Positions 1 through 10,556 of a DNA stretch of 64,000 bases are shown here, piece after piece; position 1 is the stretch's first letter; every line of letters begins with the position of its first letter. The notes beneath the pieces were generated by a model. The model was not told where the DNA came from. It saw only the letters and a program-made list of their open reading frames with translations, and made no database searches. Origin of the DNA: Thinopyrum elongatum. Its lineage: Eukaryota > Streptophyta > Magnoliopsida > Poales > Poaceae. The stretch lies in NCBI GenBank assembly GCA_011799875.1, contig CM022303.1, positions 550,205,368 to 550,269,367 on the forward strand. Direction: 5' to 3'. A program made the translations under genes and the position numbers.

Positions 1-94
1 GCCCATATTGGCTCCTACATATTCTACGAAGATCTTTATCGGTCGAACCGTTATGACAACATACGTAATTCCCTTTGTCCATCAGTATGTTACT
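1..94 (-). mobile_element. Copia LTR (Angela/WIS/BARE type), left part of interrupted outer copy
   Basis: Read on the minus strand, this segment matches the middle of the LTR at 57761-59311 (compare the words around 58225-58315). It is the left remnant of an LTR that resumes at 1765. The 5-bp word ttact at 90-94 is repeated at 1760-1764, so it is the target duplication of the inner LTR. The rest of this outer LTR lies beyond the left window edge, so I cannot say whether it is solo or part of an element. Confidence 0.85.
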
Positions 95-1759
95 TGAAGG
101 AAATATGCCCTAGAGGCAATAATAAAGTTGTTATTTATATTTCCTTATATCATGATAAATGTTTATTATTCATGCTAGAATTGTATTAACCGGAAACTTA
201 ATACATGTGTGAATACATAGACAAAACAAAGTGTCCCTAGTATGCCTCTACTAGACTAGCTCGTTAATCAAAGATGGTTAAGTTTCCTGACCATAGACAT
301 GTGTTGTCATTTGATGAACGGGATCACATCATTAGGAGAATGATGTGATGGACAAGACCCATCCGTTAGCTTAGCATAATGATCGTTAAGTTTATTGCTA
401 TAGCTTTCTTCATGACTTATACATATTCCTCTGACTATGAGATTATGCAACTCCCGAATACCGGAGGAACACTTTGTGTGCTATCAAATGTCACAACATA
501 ACTGGGTGATTATAAAGATTCTCTACAGGTGTCTCCGAAGGTGTTTGTTGAGTTGGCATAGATCGAGATTAGGATTTGTCACTCCGAGTATCGGAGAGGT
601 ATCTCTGGGCCCTCTCGGTAATGCACATCATATGAAGCCTTGCAAGCAATATGACTAATGAGTTAGTTACGGGATGATACACTACGGAACGAGTAAAGAG
701 ACTTGCCGGTAACGAGATTGAACTAGGTATGATGATACCGACGATCGAATCTCGGGCAAGTAACATACCGATAAAGATCTTCGTAGAATATGTAGGAGCC
801 AATATGAGCATCCAGGTTCCGCTATTGGTTATTGACCGGAGAAGTGTCTCGGTCATGTCTACATAGTTCTCGAACCCGTAGGGTCCGCACGCTTAACGTT
901 CGATGATGATTTGTATTATGAGTTATGTGATTTGATGACCGAAGTTTGTTTGGAGTCCTGGATGAGATCACGGATATGACGAGGAGTCTCGAAATGGTCG
1001 AGAGGTAAAGATTCATATATTGGAAGGCTATATTCGGACATCGGAAAGGTTCCGAGTGATTCGGGTATTTTTCGGAGTACCGGGGAGTTACGGGAATTCA
1101 CCGGGAGAAGTAATGGGCCTTATTGGGCCATACGGGAAATAGGAGGCAGCAGCCAGGAGGTGGCGCCCCCCCCCCCCCAAGCCCAGTACGAATTGGACAA
1201 GGGGTTGGGGGCGCCGCCCCTCTCTTTTCCCCTCTCCTCTTGGTGGAATCCTACTAGGACTTGGAGTCCTAGTAGGACTCCCCTCCTTGGGCGCGCCCCC
1301 TAGGGCCGGCCGGCCTCCCCCTCCCTCCTTTATATACGTGGGGAGGGGGGCACCCTAGTACACACAAGTTGATCTTTTAGCCGTGTGCGGTGCCCCCCTC
1401 CACAGTTACACACCTCGGTCATATCGTCGTAGTGCTTAGGCGAAGCCCTGCGCCGGTAACTTCATCATCATCGTCACCACGCCGTCGTGCTGACGGAACT
1501 CTCCCTCGTCCTCAACTGGATCAAGAGCACGAGGGACGTCATCGAGCTGAACGTGTGCTGAACGCGGAGGTGCCGTACGTTCGGTACTTGGATCGGTTGG
1601 ATCGCGAAGAAAGTTCGACTACATCAACCGCGTCTTGAGACGCTTCCGCTAACGGTCTACAAGGGTATGTAGACGCACTCTCCCCCTCGTAGCGATGCAT
1701 CTCCTAGATAGATCTTGCGTGAACGTAGGAATTTTTTTGAAATTGCACGTTCCCCAACA
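95..1759 (+). mobile_element. Solo LTR of an Angela/WIS/BARE-type Copia retrotransposon, nested
   Basis: The 1,665-bp segment begins TGAAGGAAATATGCCC, shares the 'tatgccctagaggcaataataaa' block with the LTR starting at 26204, and ends CCCCAACA. It is bounded by perfect 5-bp repeats ttact (90-94, 1760-1764) with no internal domain, which is the signature of a solo LTR left by LTR-LTR recombination. It sits inside a minus-strand LTR of the same family. Short open frames inside it (for example 437-658 and 1390-1638) are not genes. The family name rests on recognition of the LTR start and end; superfamily confidence is high, subfamily moderate. Confidence 0.92.
1329..1337 (+). promoter_or_regulatory. 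Putative TATA box of the Copia solo LTR
   Basis: TTTATATAC lies after a GC-rich tract, about 420 bp before the LTR end, in the position expected for the retroelement core promoter. The related LTR has TATATATA-rich sequence near 58873. Activity is not shown by sequence alone. Confidence 0.5.
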
Positions 1760-2424
1760 TTACTTGCCCGAGATTCGATCATCGGTATCTTCATACCTAG
1801 TTCAATCTCGTTACCGGCAAGTCTCTTTACTCATTCCGTAATACATCACCTCGTGACTAACTCCTTAGTTGTTTGCTTGCAAGCTTATGATGTGCATTAC
1901 CGAGAGGGCCCAGAGATACCTCTCTGATACTCGGAGTGACAAATCCTAATCTCGATCTATGCCAACTCAACAAATACCTTTGGAGATACCTGTAGAGCAT
2001 ATTTATAATCACCCAGTTACGTTGTGACGTTTGATAGCACACAAGGCATTCCTCCGGTATCCGGGAGTTGCATAATCTCATAGTCGAAGGAATATGTATT
2101 TGACTTGAAGAAAGGAATAGCAATAAAACTGAACGATCATTATGCTAAGCTAACGGATGGGTCTTGTCCATCACATCATTCTCCTAATGATGTGATCCCG
2201 TTATCAAATGACAACTCATGTCCATGGTTAGGAAACCATAACCATCTTTGATCAACGAGCTAGTCAAGTAGAGGCTCACTAGGGACACGGTGTTTGTTTA
2301 TGTATTCACACATGTATTTAGGTTTTCAATCAATACAATTCTAGTATGAATAATAAACCTTTATCATGAATAAGGAAATATAAAATAACAACTTTATTAT
2401 TGCCTCTAGGGCATATTTCCTTCA
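1760..2424 (-). mobile_element. Outer Copia LTR, right part (5' end of the LTR on the minus strand)
   Basis: After the ttact duplication, the minus-strand LTR continues and ends at 2424 with the reverse complement of TGAAGGAAATATGCCC. Together with 1-94 it forms an older LTR of the same family as its invader, in opposite orientation. The two therefore make an imperfect inverted repeat (about 95-760 against 1765-2424). The minus-strand frame at 1857-2123 is a chance frame in the LTR. Confidence 0.9.
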
Positions 2425-3023
2425 GCAGTCGGTGTAGACATTTAATTAATGAAACATTTTAATAATTAAATTTGCCTCATGGGCCAGCCCACCTCTGTTC
2501 ACACCCAACCCATCTAGCTCCACCTCAGGCCTGCTCACTTAAGCCCGCGACCCGATGCGGCCCGCCTCACACCCACACCTAACCTGCACTGACCCAGCCC
2601 GGCCTAGCCACGGGGGCCGAGGTGAGCCGCTCCCCTCCTCCAACTAGGCCTCGGCCCAGCTTGATCCCCTTTACTATCGCTCACTGTGTAGGATAGAGCT
2701 CCTGTAGACGGGCCTCGACCTAGTAGGCATAATTTTGTTAAGTTGCGCTTGGGGTAATAGATAGCAGCCGAGTAGTTTGTTTCGCCCTATTTAGCCATCG
2801 TTGTGATTTAATAATTTTAGAGTTATATTTAATTTTGCAAAAATCATGAATAATCAAAATAGAATCCTAAAAATGCATGTTGCATATCAAAATGATCATA
2901 AAATGCATACTTTGCGGTACCTTGGGCGTCCGCGTCTACCTTGGACGTGTTTGGTTGCTCGCACCGGTTTTGCCTTTTTGGGCTTCCCGGGAACCTGGCC
3001 CGGTAGAGTCTATTTGTGGTGAT
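2425..3023. other. Gene-poor sequence, no feature recognised
   Basis: There is a C-rich stretch (about 2480-2720) followed by AT-rich sequence (2740-2930). I find no credible coding frame, TIR or LTR end. It may be the remains of an older retroelement, but no diagnostic motif supports this. Confidence 0.5.
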
Positions 3024-3313
3024 ACGAGTTCTGGACCATGTTTTATATGTTGTTTGGTTGTCGTATTGCCTCTCCTCGCATGGGAGTAGAAACTCAAGCT
3101 TGGCGTTTGATTACATGTTGGTGCTCCCCATATGCAACGATCGGCTGTTTGGTTATGTGCACACTGGTGGTTACTCTGAGCTCTTGTTCACATGGTAAAG
3201 TTACCCCACACCACCATACTTGGAACAATATTGTGAAATGGATTCGAGTTCTTGCTCGTGTTTTACACATTGTTTGGTTGCCCACATTGCCTCTCCTTGC
3301 ATGGGAGCAAAAA
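3024..3313 (+). repeat. Imperfect direct duplication, about 68 bp, period about 222 bp
   Basis: A segment at about 3024-3090 (acgagttctggaccatg ... catgggagtagaaac) recurs diverged at about 3246-3313 (gagttcttgctcgtg ... catgggagcaaaaac). The shared core is 'tgtttggttg' followed by 'attgcctctcct'. The word tgtttggtt also occurs near 3147 and 3366. It does not code for an obvious protein; the overlapping frames (2877-3325) differ between the copies. Confidence 0.6.
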
Positions 3314-4206
3314 CGCCAACCATGATGTTTGGTTGAATCTCTATGCTCCCAAAATGCAACGTTTGGTTGTTTGGTTACGCATGCGCAGATAGTTACTCTC
3401 ACCTTTTGTATACATGATGAATTTACATCACACTTGGAACAACTTTCTGAAACCGTGGCCACACAACAGGCACGCATGAACACATTCACATGACAAGCAC
3501 ACATGAACACGTTATAGTACAAATAAAACAGGGAGATATATATCTATTCATATATGTCCGTCGAAACAAAAAACTTAAACCACAATAATTGTGCAAAACG
3601 GCAAGATGAAGCCACTCGTCAAACCAAATTTTAAATTGTCGGTCGTGTGCGCGAATTTGATAAAATTCGTCTAAAAAATTTCTAAACATAAACATAAAAT
3701 TGACGATCAACAATCAATAAAACTAGTTACCGATCACAGGAATGAAATCACAACATCAATGCGCATCTTTTTCGTGTAGATCTTATCTGAAATCGAAACA
3801 CCATTGTATAGATTAAAATGGATTATCTGAAGAAGATCAAGGAAGGCGAAGAGAACATACCCATGCAAAGGGTACATACCATTCACACCGTCAAAGTCAC
3901 CACCTAGGAATGCAAGTCGTTTTTTGGGCTAGCTGGAGCATGGCTCCCTTGAAACGGTCAATTTGAGAGTCGCTCCAGGGTCTGGCTATGGGCCGTGAGT
4001 GTTCCTCCTGGATTAGGCTCTCGACTGCTTTGAGTTTAGTGTGGGCCATTTTCTCATGTAGCCCAAGTAACCAAGCAGCCCAGATTTGTCCCGTCAGAGT
4101 TCGTGGGCTTAAATTGAGATCGATCATTCATATAGTGTGAACTCTTTGGTACAGGTCCATCCTATATGTATGACGCATCTACACATACCAGCTGCATGTT
4201 GAACTT
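3314..4206. other. Gene-poor sequence, no feature recognised
   Basis: AT-rich sequence with short open frames on both strands (for example 3897-4127 minus, 76 aa). None shows a domain, a plausible splice pattern or similarity I recognise. Confidence 0.5.
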
Positions 4207-4259
4207 ACTTTAGGCATGTAATGTCTCTCAAAAAAAAAAAAACTTTAGGCATGTAATGT
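4207..4259 (+). repeat. 18-bp perfect direct repeat around a short A-rich insertion
   Basis: actttaggcatgtaatgt at 4207-4224 is repeated perfectly at 4242-4259. Only 'ctctc' plus a run of A lies between the copies. This is what an extremely 5'-truncated retroposon (LINE-driven, poly(A) end, long target duplication) would leave behind. Replication slippage is the alternative. Confidence 0.65.
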
Positions 4260-5716
4260 TAATGCATGGTCATTTGCATACTGAAAGTGTGAATCAATAA
4301 CACATTTGTTGGGTCTATATATTGAGCTACTATCTAATCTAGCGCCAATCCAGATATATGTTTTGTCAATGTAGTCATGTAAAAAAATGCCATATTTTAT
4401 TTATGTGATCTATAACTTAATTAGGATATTAGAGGACAACTGACATATTACACCAAGCTCGCATGTGACGTCCACAAACCCCTAGCCTTGATGCCGATGA
4501 GTCCACCCGTACAACGTTGAAGCTATCTAATTTATGATGATGAGTCTGCGAGTACAACCTATGATAGTAAACTCAGACTTCGTCGCTGGTTTATGTATGT
4601 GAGCGATGTCCGTCAAAGTGGGCTAGCTAGCAGACCCACGTGCACATTGCTAACATCATCACACGTGACAAATATATGCCACATCAGGTGATCCATATAA
4701 CTTTCAACGTGGCGATGCAGAATTGTATAATGATCTATACTTAGATGACGATCCTTTTTCCTGCACTTCGGTTGTTGCTAATTGCAGTCACCCACCTGAT
4801 TTGGGGTAGAGAGTCATATGCCGGTCTAATCAAGCTGAGGTTGTAAACATGATCTTTTCGAAAGCATGATCTAAAAAGTTGGGATCTGGGAGAAAAAACA
4901 TAGACGAGCAGCAGGACTAGTGAGGAGAGAAAAAAAAATCAGAAAAAAGCAACGAAGAATCGTGCCGGATTAACGAGCGGTTGGGACGCGCGGGAGCGTC
5001 GTTCGTACCTGCGACTAAAAACATCATGTTCGCGAGATATTAGATTCCGTTGAAACTTGTCTGCTTACAATAGAATTGATACAGTAAGTACGATTTTTGT
5101 GCGATGACGGTGACTCCCAAGTGAAACTTGTCTGCCAAACCTGACAAAACTTGCTTAGTCCGTCCACGATCAGTTGATACACTTTCTTTACACCAGACGT
5201 TAGAAGATACTACTCCCTACACACAGAGAACACATCCAAAGCTGTAACGAGAATGAGGTAAATTTAACATGGCAAATGAGCTGTTGATACTTGATATTAC
5301 CTTCTACAGTCAATAAAGTGATGCATCTGCAAGCTTACGTACCGGGCAAACTAAAACGTGAGAGCAAATGTTCAGCTTCCTTTCAGTCAGCAAATTTGAA
5401 ATGTTCAACTTCCTTTCAGTCAGCAAATTGCGCGGTCAATCGATGGCTTATATTAAGCTAATCGGTACCCTAAACTTCACGGCAGCTGTCAGATACACTG
5501 GTGTTGACTGACAACTTACCATTTTGATGGAAGGTCCAGCGGAATTCCTCCTGGCCTTTTGACAATTTGACATACGCCAACCACCCAAGGAAAGCATGCC
5601 ATGCCACTAAGTCTAGGGCATGAGAATTTGTTTCCGTTCAGCATAGACCCAAGTAAGTCTCGTCTAAAAGCCACATTAAGTGACGAGGCACCCAAGACTT
5701 GCTGGATCATATCATG
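4260..5716. other. Upstream region of the receptor-kinase gene, no gene
   Basis: Apart from the 33-bp duplication listed separately, I find no gene, terminal repeat or RNA. The minus-strand frame at 5516-5710 has no recognisable domain. The region presumably includes the distal promoter of the kinase gene. Confidence 0.5.
5368..5433 (+). repeat. Tandem duplication, 2 x 33 bp
   Basis: 5368-5400 (atgttcagcttcctttcagt...) is followed directly by 5401-5433 (atgttcaacttcctttcagt...), with a few mismatches. It lies about 300 bp upstream of the kinase TATA box. Confidence 0.8.
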
Positions 5717-5725
5717 TTTATATAC
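5717..5725 (+). promoter_or_regulatory. Putative TATA box of the lectin receptor-like kinase gene
   Basis: TTTATATAC lies about 75 bp upstream of the start codon at 5799. Plant transcription usually starts about 30 bp downstream of the TATA box, which would give a short leader. Confidence 0.5.
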
Positions 5726-5747
5726 ACCACGATGGCACGCTGATCAT

Positions 5748-5807
5748 GCAAGAAGCTAATCACAAATAAAGCCAGGATCAGCAAGAAGCTAATCCCAAAT
5801 GAAGCCA
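5748..5807 (+). repeat. Tandem duplication, 27-bp units 33 bp apart, carrying the start codon
   Basis: 5748-5774 (gcaagaagctaatcacaaat, then aaagcca) and 5781-5807 (gcaagaagctaatcccaaat, then gaagcca) are copies differing at two bases. One difference turns ATA in the first copy into the ATG at 5799-5801 in the second, which is the initiator of the receptor-kinase frame. Confidence 0.8.
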
Positions 5808-8800
5808 TTAAGCCCATCGCCATCTTTGGCGCTCCACCTTGCTTCGTTCCTCGCGCTCTTGCTCCACCAGCCCTCTCTGCTAGCAGCGCAGAGGCTCACA
5901 GCCAGATCGACACTCAGCCCCCCTGGCTACATCACCTCCCCGTCTGGGGGATTTGCCTTCGGCTTCCGGGCCCTCGACTCTGACCCCAGCCAGTTCCTCC
6001 TCCTTGCTGTCTGGTTCAACTTCAACTTCACCCAGGCGCCCGACCCTGCACAGGAGAAGGTGGTGTGGTATGCCAAGAACCTGGGTTCAGGCTCGGCTGT
6101 AATGGCCACGGAGTTGTCCGTGTTCAGCATCGGTCCCCAGCTCTCCCTCACTGACAACACCGGTAGCATAATATGGACGAACCCATACCCTAGCCTACAA
6201 GCCGGCTCAATTCTCGCGCTGCAAGACTCAGGCAACCTCCAGTTACTCGCCACCGGGGGCAGAGGCGGAGGACGAAAAAAAATTAAGGTGGGGCGAACTT
6301 TTAAGTAAAAAAAATCGATGCGAAACCATAATAGTCAATATACACTAACAATGCACATTAATATTTTCGTGAGATCATCAACAGAATAACCAAGTACAAT
6401 GAAAATGTGAATATATTTAAATAAAAAAACAATCTGAAACATACGATGATGAAACTTTCAAAGGTGTCTAGAAGACCCATGCAAAAATGGCAGTGCCCTA
6501 CCCTCCTCCTGAAAATCTTCCTTAATTTTGATGAGTGGCATGTGCCGAAACATTCACACTTTCATGGGTGCTTGGATTTGAGCTACTGCCACTACCAAGT
6601 ACTTCAAAATATCTAGTCAAATTTGCAATTCACAACATTAAATTGTCACTAAAATCCCTACAATTGCATATTACAAGTTGTTAAAAAAATGCTACTTAAA
6701 ATTCAGTGAAATATACCTCTTCCCCTTTCCTTTGACTTTGCTAGCTCCTTCCCCTTCCTCTCCATCTTCTGCTGGCGACGCGACACGCCGGACTGCGCCT
6801 TGCCAGCTCTGAAGGACACGAAGCTGCCACCGATGCGCTGTCGCTCGCTGCCGCTCCGCCGTCACTGTTGCTTGCTAGCTCGCTGCCGTCCCGGCTAGGC
6901 CCCAGCGGCAGCCGCCGCTCGCTGCCGTCGCTGCTAATCCCCAACTGCAGTCGACGCTGGCTGCCGCCGCCGCCGTCCGCCGGGTCCTGGCCAGCCGCCG
7001 CCGCGCTAGCTAGGGTTGCTGCGCGTGCGCATGCGTCTGGGTGAGGCTAACTGACGACTCGATGGCTCGATGTGTGTGTCTCGTTGACTCGTTGGTGGCT
7101 TCGTGCAGGTGTGATCGGTTTCCTGGCCCAACACTTGGGTGGCCCATCTGCCCATATATCCAGCGAACGGAACGTGCGTGTTAGCGTTTTTCTTTTTTTG
7201 CTAGCGATGAAAGCGAGCGAGCCAGCGTTAGCGAGTAGTATGCATAGGTATAAATTTTTGCTCCAAATCAAGGTGTGGCGGCTGCCACACCTTGCCCACC
7301 GGGGTCCTCCGCCACTGACCGGGGGAATGCCCATCACCTGGGAGAGCTTCCAGCACCCAACTGACACACTCCTCCCGGGTCAATCGTTGGGCTCTGGAAA
7401 GGCTCTTCTGTCCAGGCGCTCCGACATGGTCTTCTTCCCCGGCCGCTACAGCCTGCAAGTGCAAGGCGATGGTAACATCGTCTTGTACCTCACGAACCTT
7501 GCCACCGGCAACCTGGATTCGCACAACGCATATTGGAGCACTAACACCTACCAGCCGGGCAACCAGGTCGGCAACATGACTATTTTCTTTGACTCATCGG
7601 GCCATCTGTACTATCAGAGCAATGGCAGCACTGTGGTTGACCTGATACCCCCGCATCCAAAGTCTAGGTTTGGTTACCACCAGCGTGCATCACTCGATCC
7701 GGATGGCATCTTCCGCATGTACACCCGACCGAAGAACGCCATGGGAAGGAGCAACTTGTCGTGGGCAGTCACGGGACAGTTCCCAACCGAAGGTTGCAAG
7801 ATAAAAACCTCTATGCAAGGTTTGTGTGGCCCCAACTCATACTGTGTGTATGGTCCTAACGACCGGCTTGATTGTGAGTGCCCAAGCGGCTACTCCTATG
7901 TCGATTCTCAGCTCAGGTACATGGGCTGCACACAGGGGTTCATGCCGCAGAGTTGTGACGGGAAGAACCGTTCCGCCGAGTTTGGGGTTGTCAAGCTCCC
8001 GAACACCAATTGGGGAAACTCGCCATATGAAGGATATTCGCACACCACAGAGGACCAGTGTGCAGACTCTTGCCTAAAGGACTGCCTCTGCGCCGCTGCT
8101 ATGTATGATGACAGTTATTGTGCCAAGATGGTGTCATTGGAAGGATTTGGAAGGCAAGGAGGAGACGTCATCATGAAGGCATTGATAAAGGTACGGACGA
8201 GCAGTCCCTTGGAGCTGGCGCCACCGAGAAGGATATTGCCTTATGTATTACTCGGTTGCTCGGCATTCGTGTTGCTATCCGCAATAAGTAGTCTCATGTT
8301 ACATTGGTACCTTAGGAAGAAGAACGCCAACCATGACTTTGTGAGGGCTTACACTGCAAAAGAGCTTTACAGAGCCACCAATGGCTTTTGTAAGTTGCTA
8401 GGCAGAGGTGGCTTTGGCGAGGTCTACCATGGGGTGTTGAAGTCGCTACACTCTCCTGACATAGCAGTGAAGAAGCTCATCAGCTCCAATGATTACAGCG
8501 AGAGGGAGTTCGCGAATGAGGTACAGTCCATCGGCCAGATCCACCACAGGAACCTAGTCCGCATGGTTGGTTACTGCAAAGAGCAGGAGCAACGGATGTT
8601 GGTGTTCGAGTTCATGCCAGGTGGTTCCCTTCGGAGCTTCCTTTTCCAGCCTAAGCGACCGATGTGGAGTTGGCGTGCTGAGGCAGCACTCGGTATTGCC
8701 AAGGGCCTAGAGTACTTACACGAAGGATGCAATTATCCAATCATTCATTGTGACATCAAGCCTGCCAATATATTGTTAGATGACAAGAAAAATCCCAAGA

Positions 8801-9331
8801 TTACTGATTTTGGGATCGCAAAGCTTCTTAGTGACCAGCAGATGCACACCAGTGACTAACATCAGGGGCACAAGGGGCTATATTGCCCCTGAGTGGTTCC
8901 AAAGTGATAGGCGCATTGACACCAAGGTTGATGTTTACAGCTTCGGCGTTGTGCTACTAGAGATGATATGCTGCCGGAAGTGCCAGGAGCCGGTGACCGG
9001 GCTGGATGGTGACGATTCAGTCACACTGTTTTGGTGGGCTGGTCAGTTGGTCTGTCATGGCAAGATTGAGGTTTTGTTGCATAATGATGACGACGCCATT
9101 GAGGATTTGGTCAGAGTGGAGAGGTTCGTGCGTGTTGCACTCTGGTGCATTGAGCAGAATCCTTCGCTCCGTCCGATAATGCACCAGGTGGTGCAGATGC
9201 TGGAGTGCGTGGTTGAGGTCGACACTCTACCTGCTCCTACAAGCTCCAACTGTTCATCGCCACTGACCTCTTCGGTCGACGGGAGCACTCTGTTGCCAGG
9301 TGGTGCTAATCTTGAGATAGTGATATTCTGA
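5799..9331 (+). pseudogene. G-type (B-)lectin S-receptor-like serine/threonine kinase, disrupted
   Basis: The frame encodes a plasma-membrane receptor kinase of the bulb-lectin/PAN class. In order: a signal peptide (about residues 1-30); a B-lectin domain from 5799 to 6259 that resumes at 7326 (WESFQHPTDTLLPGQ); an EGF-like Cys-rich region near 7830-7960; a PAN-like Cys cluster near 8040-8140; one membrane span near 8230-8310; and a kinase domain with GRGGFGEVYHG (about 8400), the VAIK-type Lys in IAVKK, IIHCDIKPANILL (about 8740) and DFG (about 8809). The catalytic loop is HCD, so it is a non-RD kinase. It has two lesions: a hAT insertion at 6260 that adds a stop at 6306, and one extra base at about 8851 that ends the frame at 8859 just after DFG. 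The frame resumes with GTRGYIAPEW and ends at 9329-9331. Removing the insert plus one duplication copy would keep the upstream frame. It looks intronless. Family call is strong; the pseudogene call assumes the two lesions are real. Confidence 0.88.
6260..7317. mobile_element. Non-autonomous hAT-type DNA transposon inserted in the kinase gene
   Basis: The ends are CAGAGGCGGAGGAC (6260 on) and its imperfect inverted copy ending GTCCTCCGCCACTG at 7317. Perfect 8-bp target duplications accggggg flank it (6252-6259, 7318-7325). An 8-bp duplication with CAG...CTG ends is the hAT superfamily pattern. The 1,058-bp body has an AT-rich left half and a GC-rich section (about 6770-7040), and I see no transposase. 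The long plus-strand frame starting at 7072 begins inside this element and runs into the kinase by chance; it is not evidence of a new N-terminus. Confidence 0.9.
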
Positions 9332-10473
9332 TAGGCTGCAGTTTCGAAATGATATTTTTTTTTACTTTTCACCAACGCTAATTGTTTCGCCGTTGTGTAA
9401 CTCTAGATGGTATAGCTAGACATCAATCATGCCTTGTAGCTATTACATGTCTTCTAGAAAGTATTCATCCATTGTGCTCCACTTATGCAATAATCCTTTG
9501 GTTTGAGCACTAATTCATCATGATTTTTTTTTACCTTTTTGAAGTCACAGGATATTTTTCCTGGATTCAAATTAAGTGTGTATAATGGTTCAGGAAAACA
9601 TACCACATGGCGAGAGCAGCAGCAGCAAGATTTGGCTGAAAATTATGTCAGCAATTCATTGAGTTCTACCTGCCAGAGGGGAAAGTATTAGTAAACTAAA
9701 ACTGAACTTGGTTGGGCATTTCTCATAAGAGCAATGAGTCATAATTCAGGGAAACCCATCTGGATGTTTCATAGATATTCGGCCAAAGATCAACTAATAT
9801 AAGTTCATAAATCAGAGGCAAAGAATTGCTCATCACTCATTTGTCGAACAGATACTAACAGAACAATGGTAAGGTGAATGAATAATAACCTTGGAGGTGA
9901 ATAATAACAAGAAAGAAAAACATGAAGGGTGAATAAATAAAGGCGTTTGTATGCAAATTTCACTCTCCATGTGCTTCCTTGGTGTGCCTTTGTCACATTG
10001 GCAGTACCAAGTCACTTCAAGCACCATGACGTGGCAAAGAACCTAATCAGGATTTATGCCAAACCACATGCTAGGGAACAATGATCAATTTGATTCGATT
10101 AATAAGTTTAGCTACCCAAGATCATATTTACTCTGTTAGTAACATAATAGATTCCAGATTCTGGTTATGCAGGCCTTACCCAGTTAGCCTACAAGATAAC
10201 AGCTGCAAATATATTAGCAGATGGCACAAATATGAACGGTGACAATTGAAGATGTACTTTTAGGATAAGTTACAGTCCAATATTCAAAATTTATGATGCA
10301 TTTGTCTTCAGCTAGTCATAAATCATGGGAAAGTAACATCCTTTGCAGGCCAATAAGATAACATTGACTGCATATTTTTGAGGTCCTCAATCAAGAAATG
10401 TACCACTCCAATAAGAGCCTGAACTATAGACAAGACTACTACAAAAGTTCATCAGTAAGACAAAACCTCAAAC
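9332..10473. other. Intergenic region between convergent genes, no gene seen
   Basis: This contains the 3' flank of the kinase gene and then AT-rich sequence up to the poly(A) signal of the minus-strand gene. Short frames at 9805-10027 (minus) have no recognisable content. Confidence 0.5.
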
Positions 10474-10479
10474 TTTATT
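10474..10479 (-). terminator. Poly(A) signal AATAAA of the YIF1-type gene
   Basis: TTTATT on the plus strand is AATAAA on the minus strand, about 78 bp past the stop codon at 10557-10559. It fits a near-upstream element for 3'-end formation. Confidence 0.55.
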
Positions 10480-10556
10480 CTGATCGAGTTTTAGCCTCCG
10501 CCTTGAAGAAAAGAAAAGGAAAAAAATTATCCCTGTTCTGAGATAAGACTGAAACA

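Noticed and set aside
3897..4127. 76-aa minus-strand frame as a small gene
   Set aside because: No domain, no splice or promoter signals, and the length is expected by chance.
5200..5220. Stowaway-like word tactccct
   Set aside because: Only a few bases match the usual Stowaway end, and no inverted partner or TA duplication was found nearby.
7072..8859. 595-aa continuous frame from inside the hAT element into the kinase
   Set aside because: The first about 85 residues are translated transposon sequence with no lectin-domain or signal-peptide logic. The real N-terminus is at 5799.
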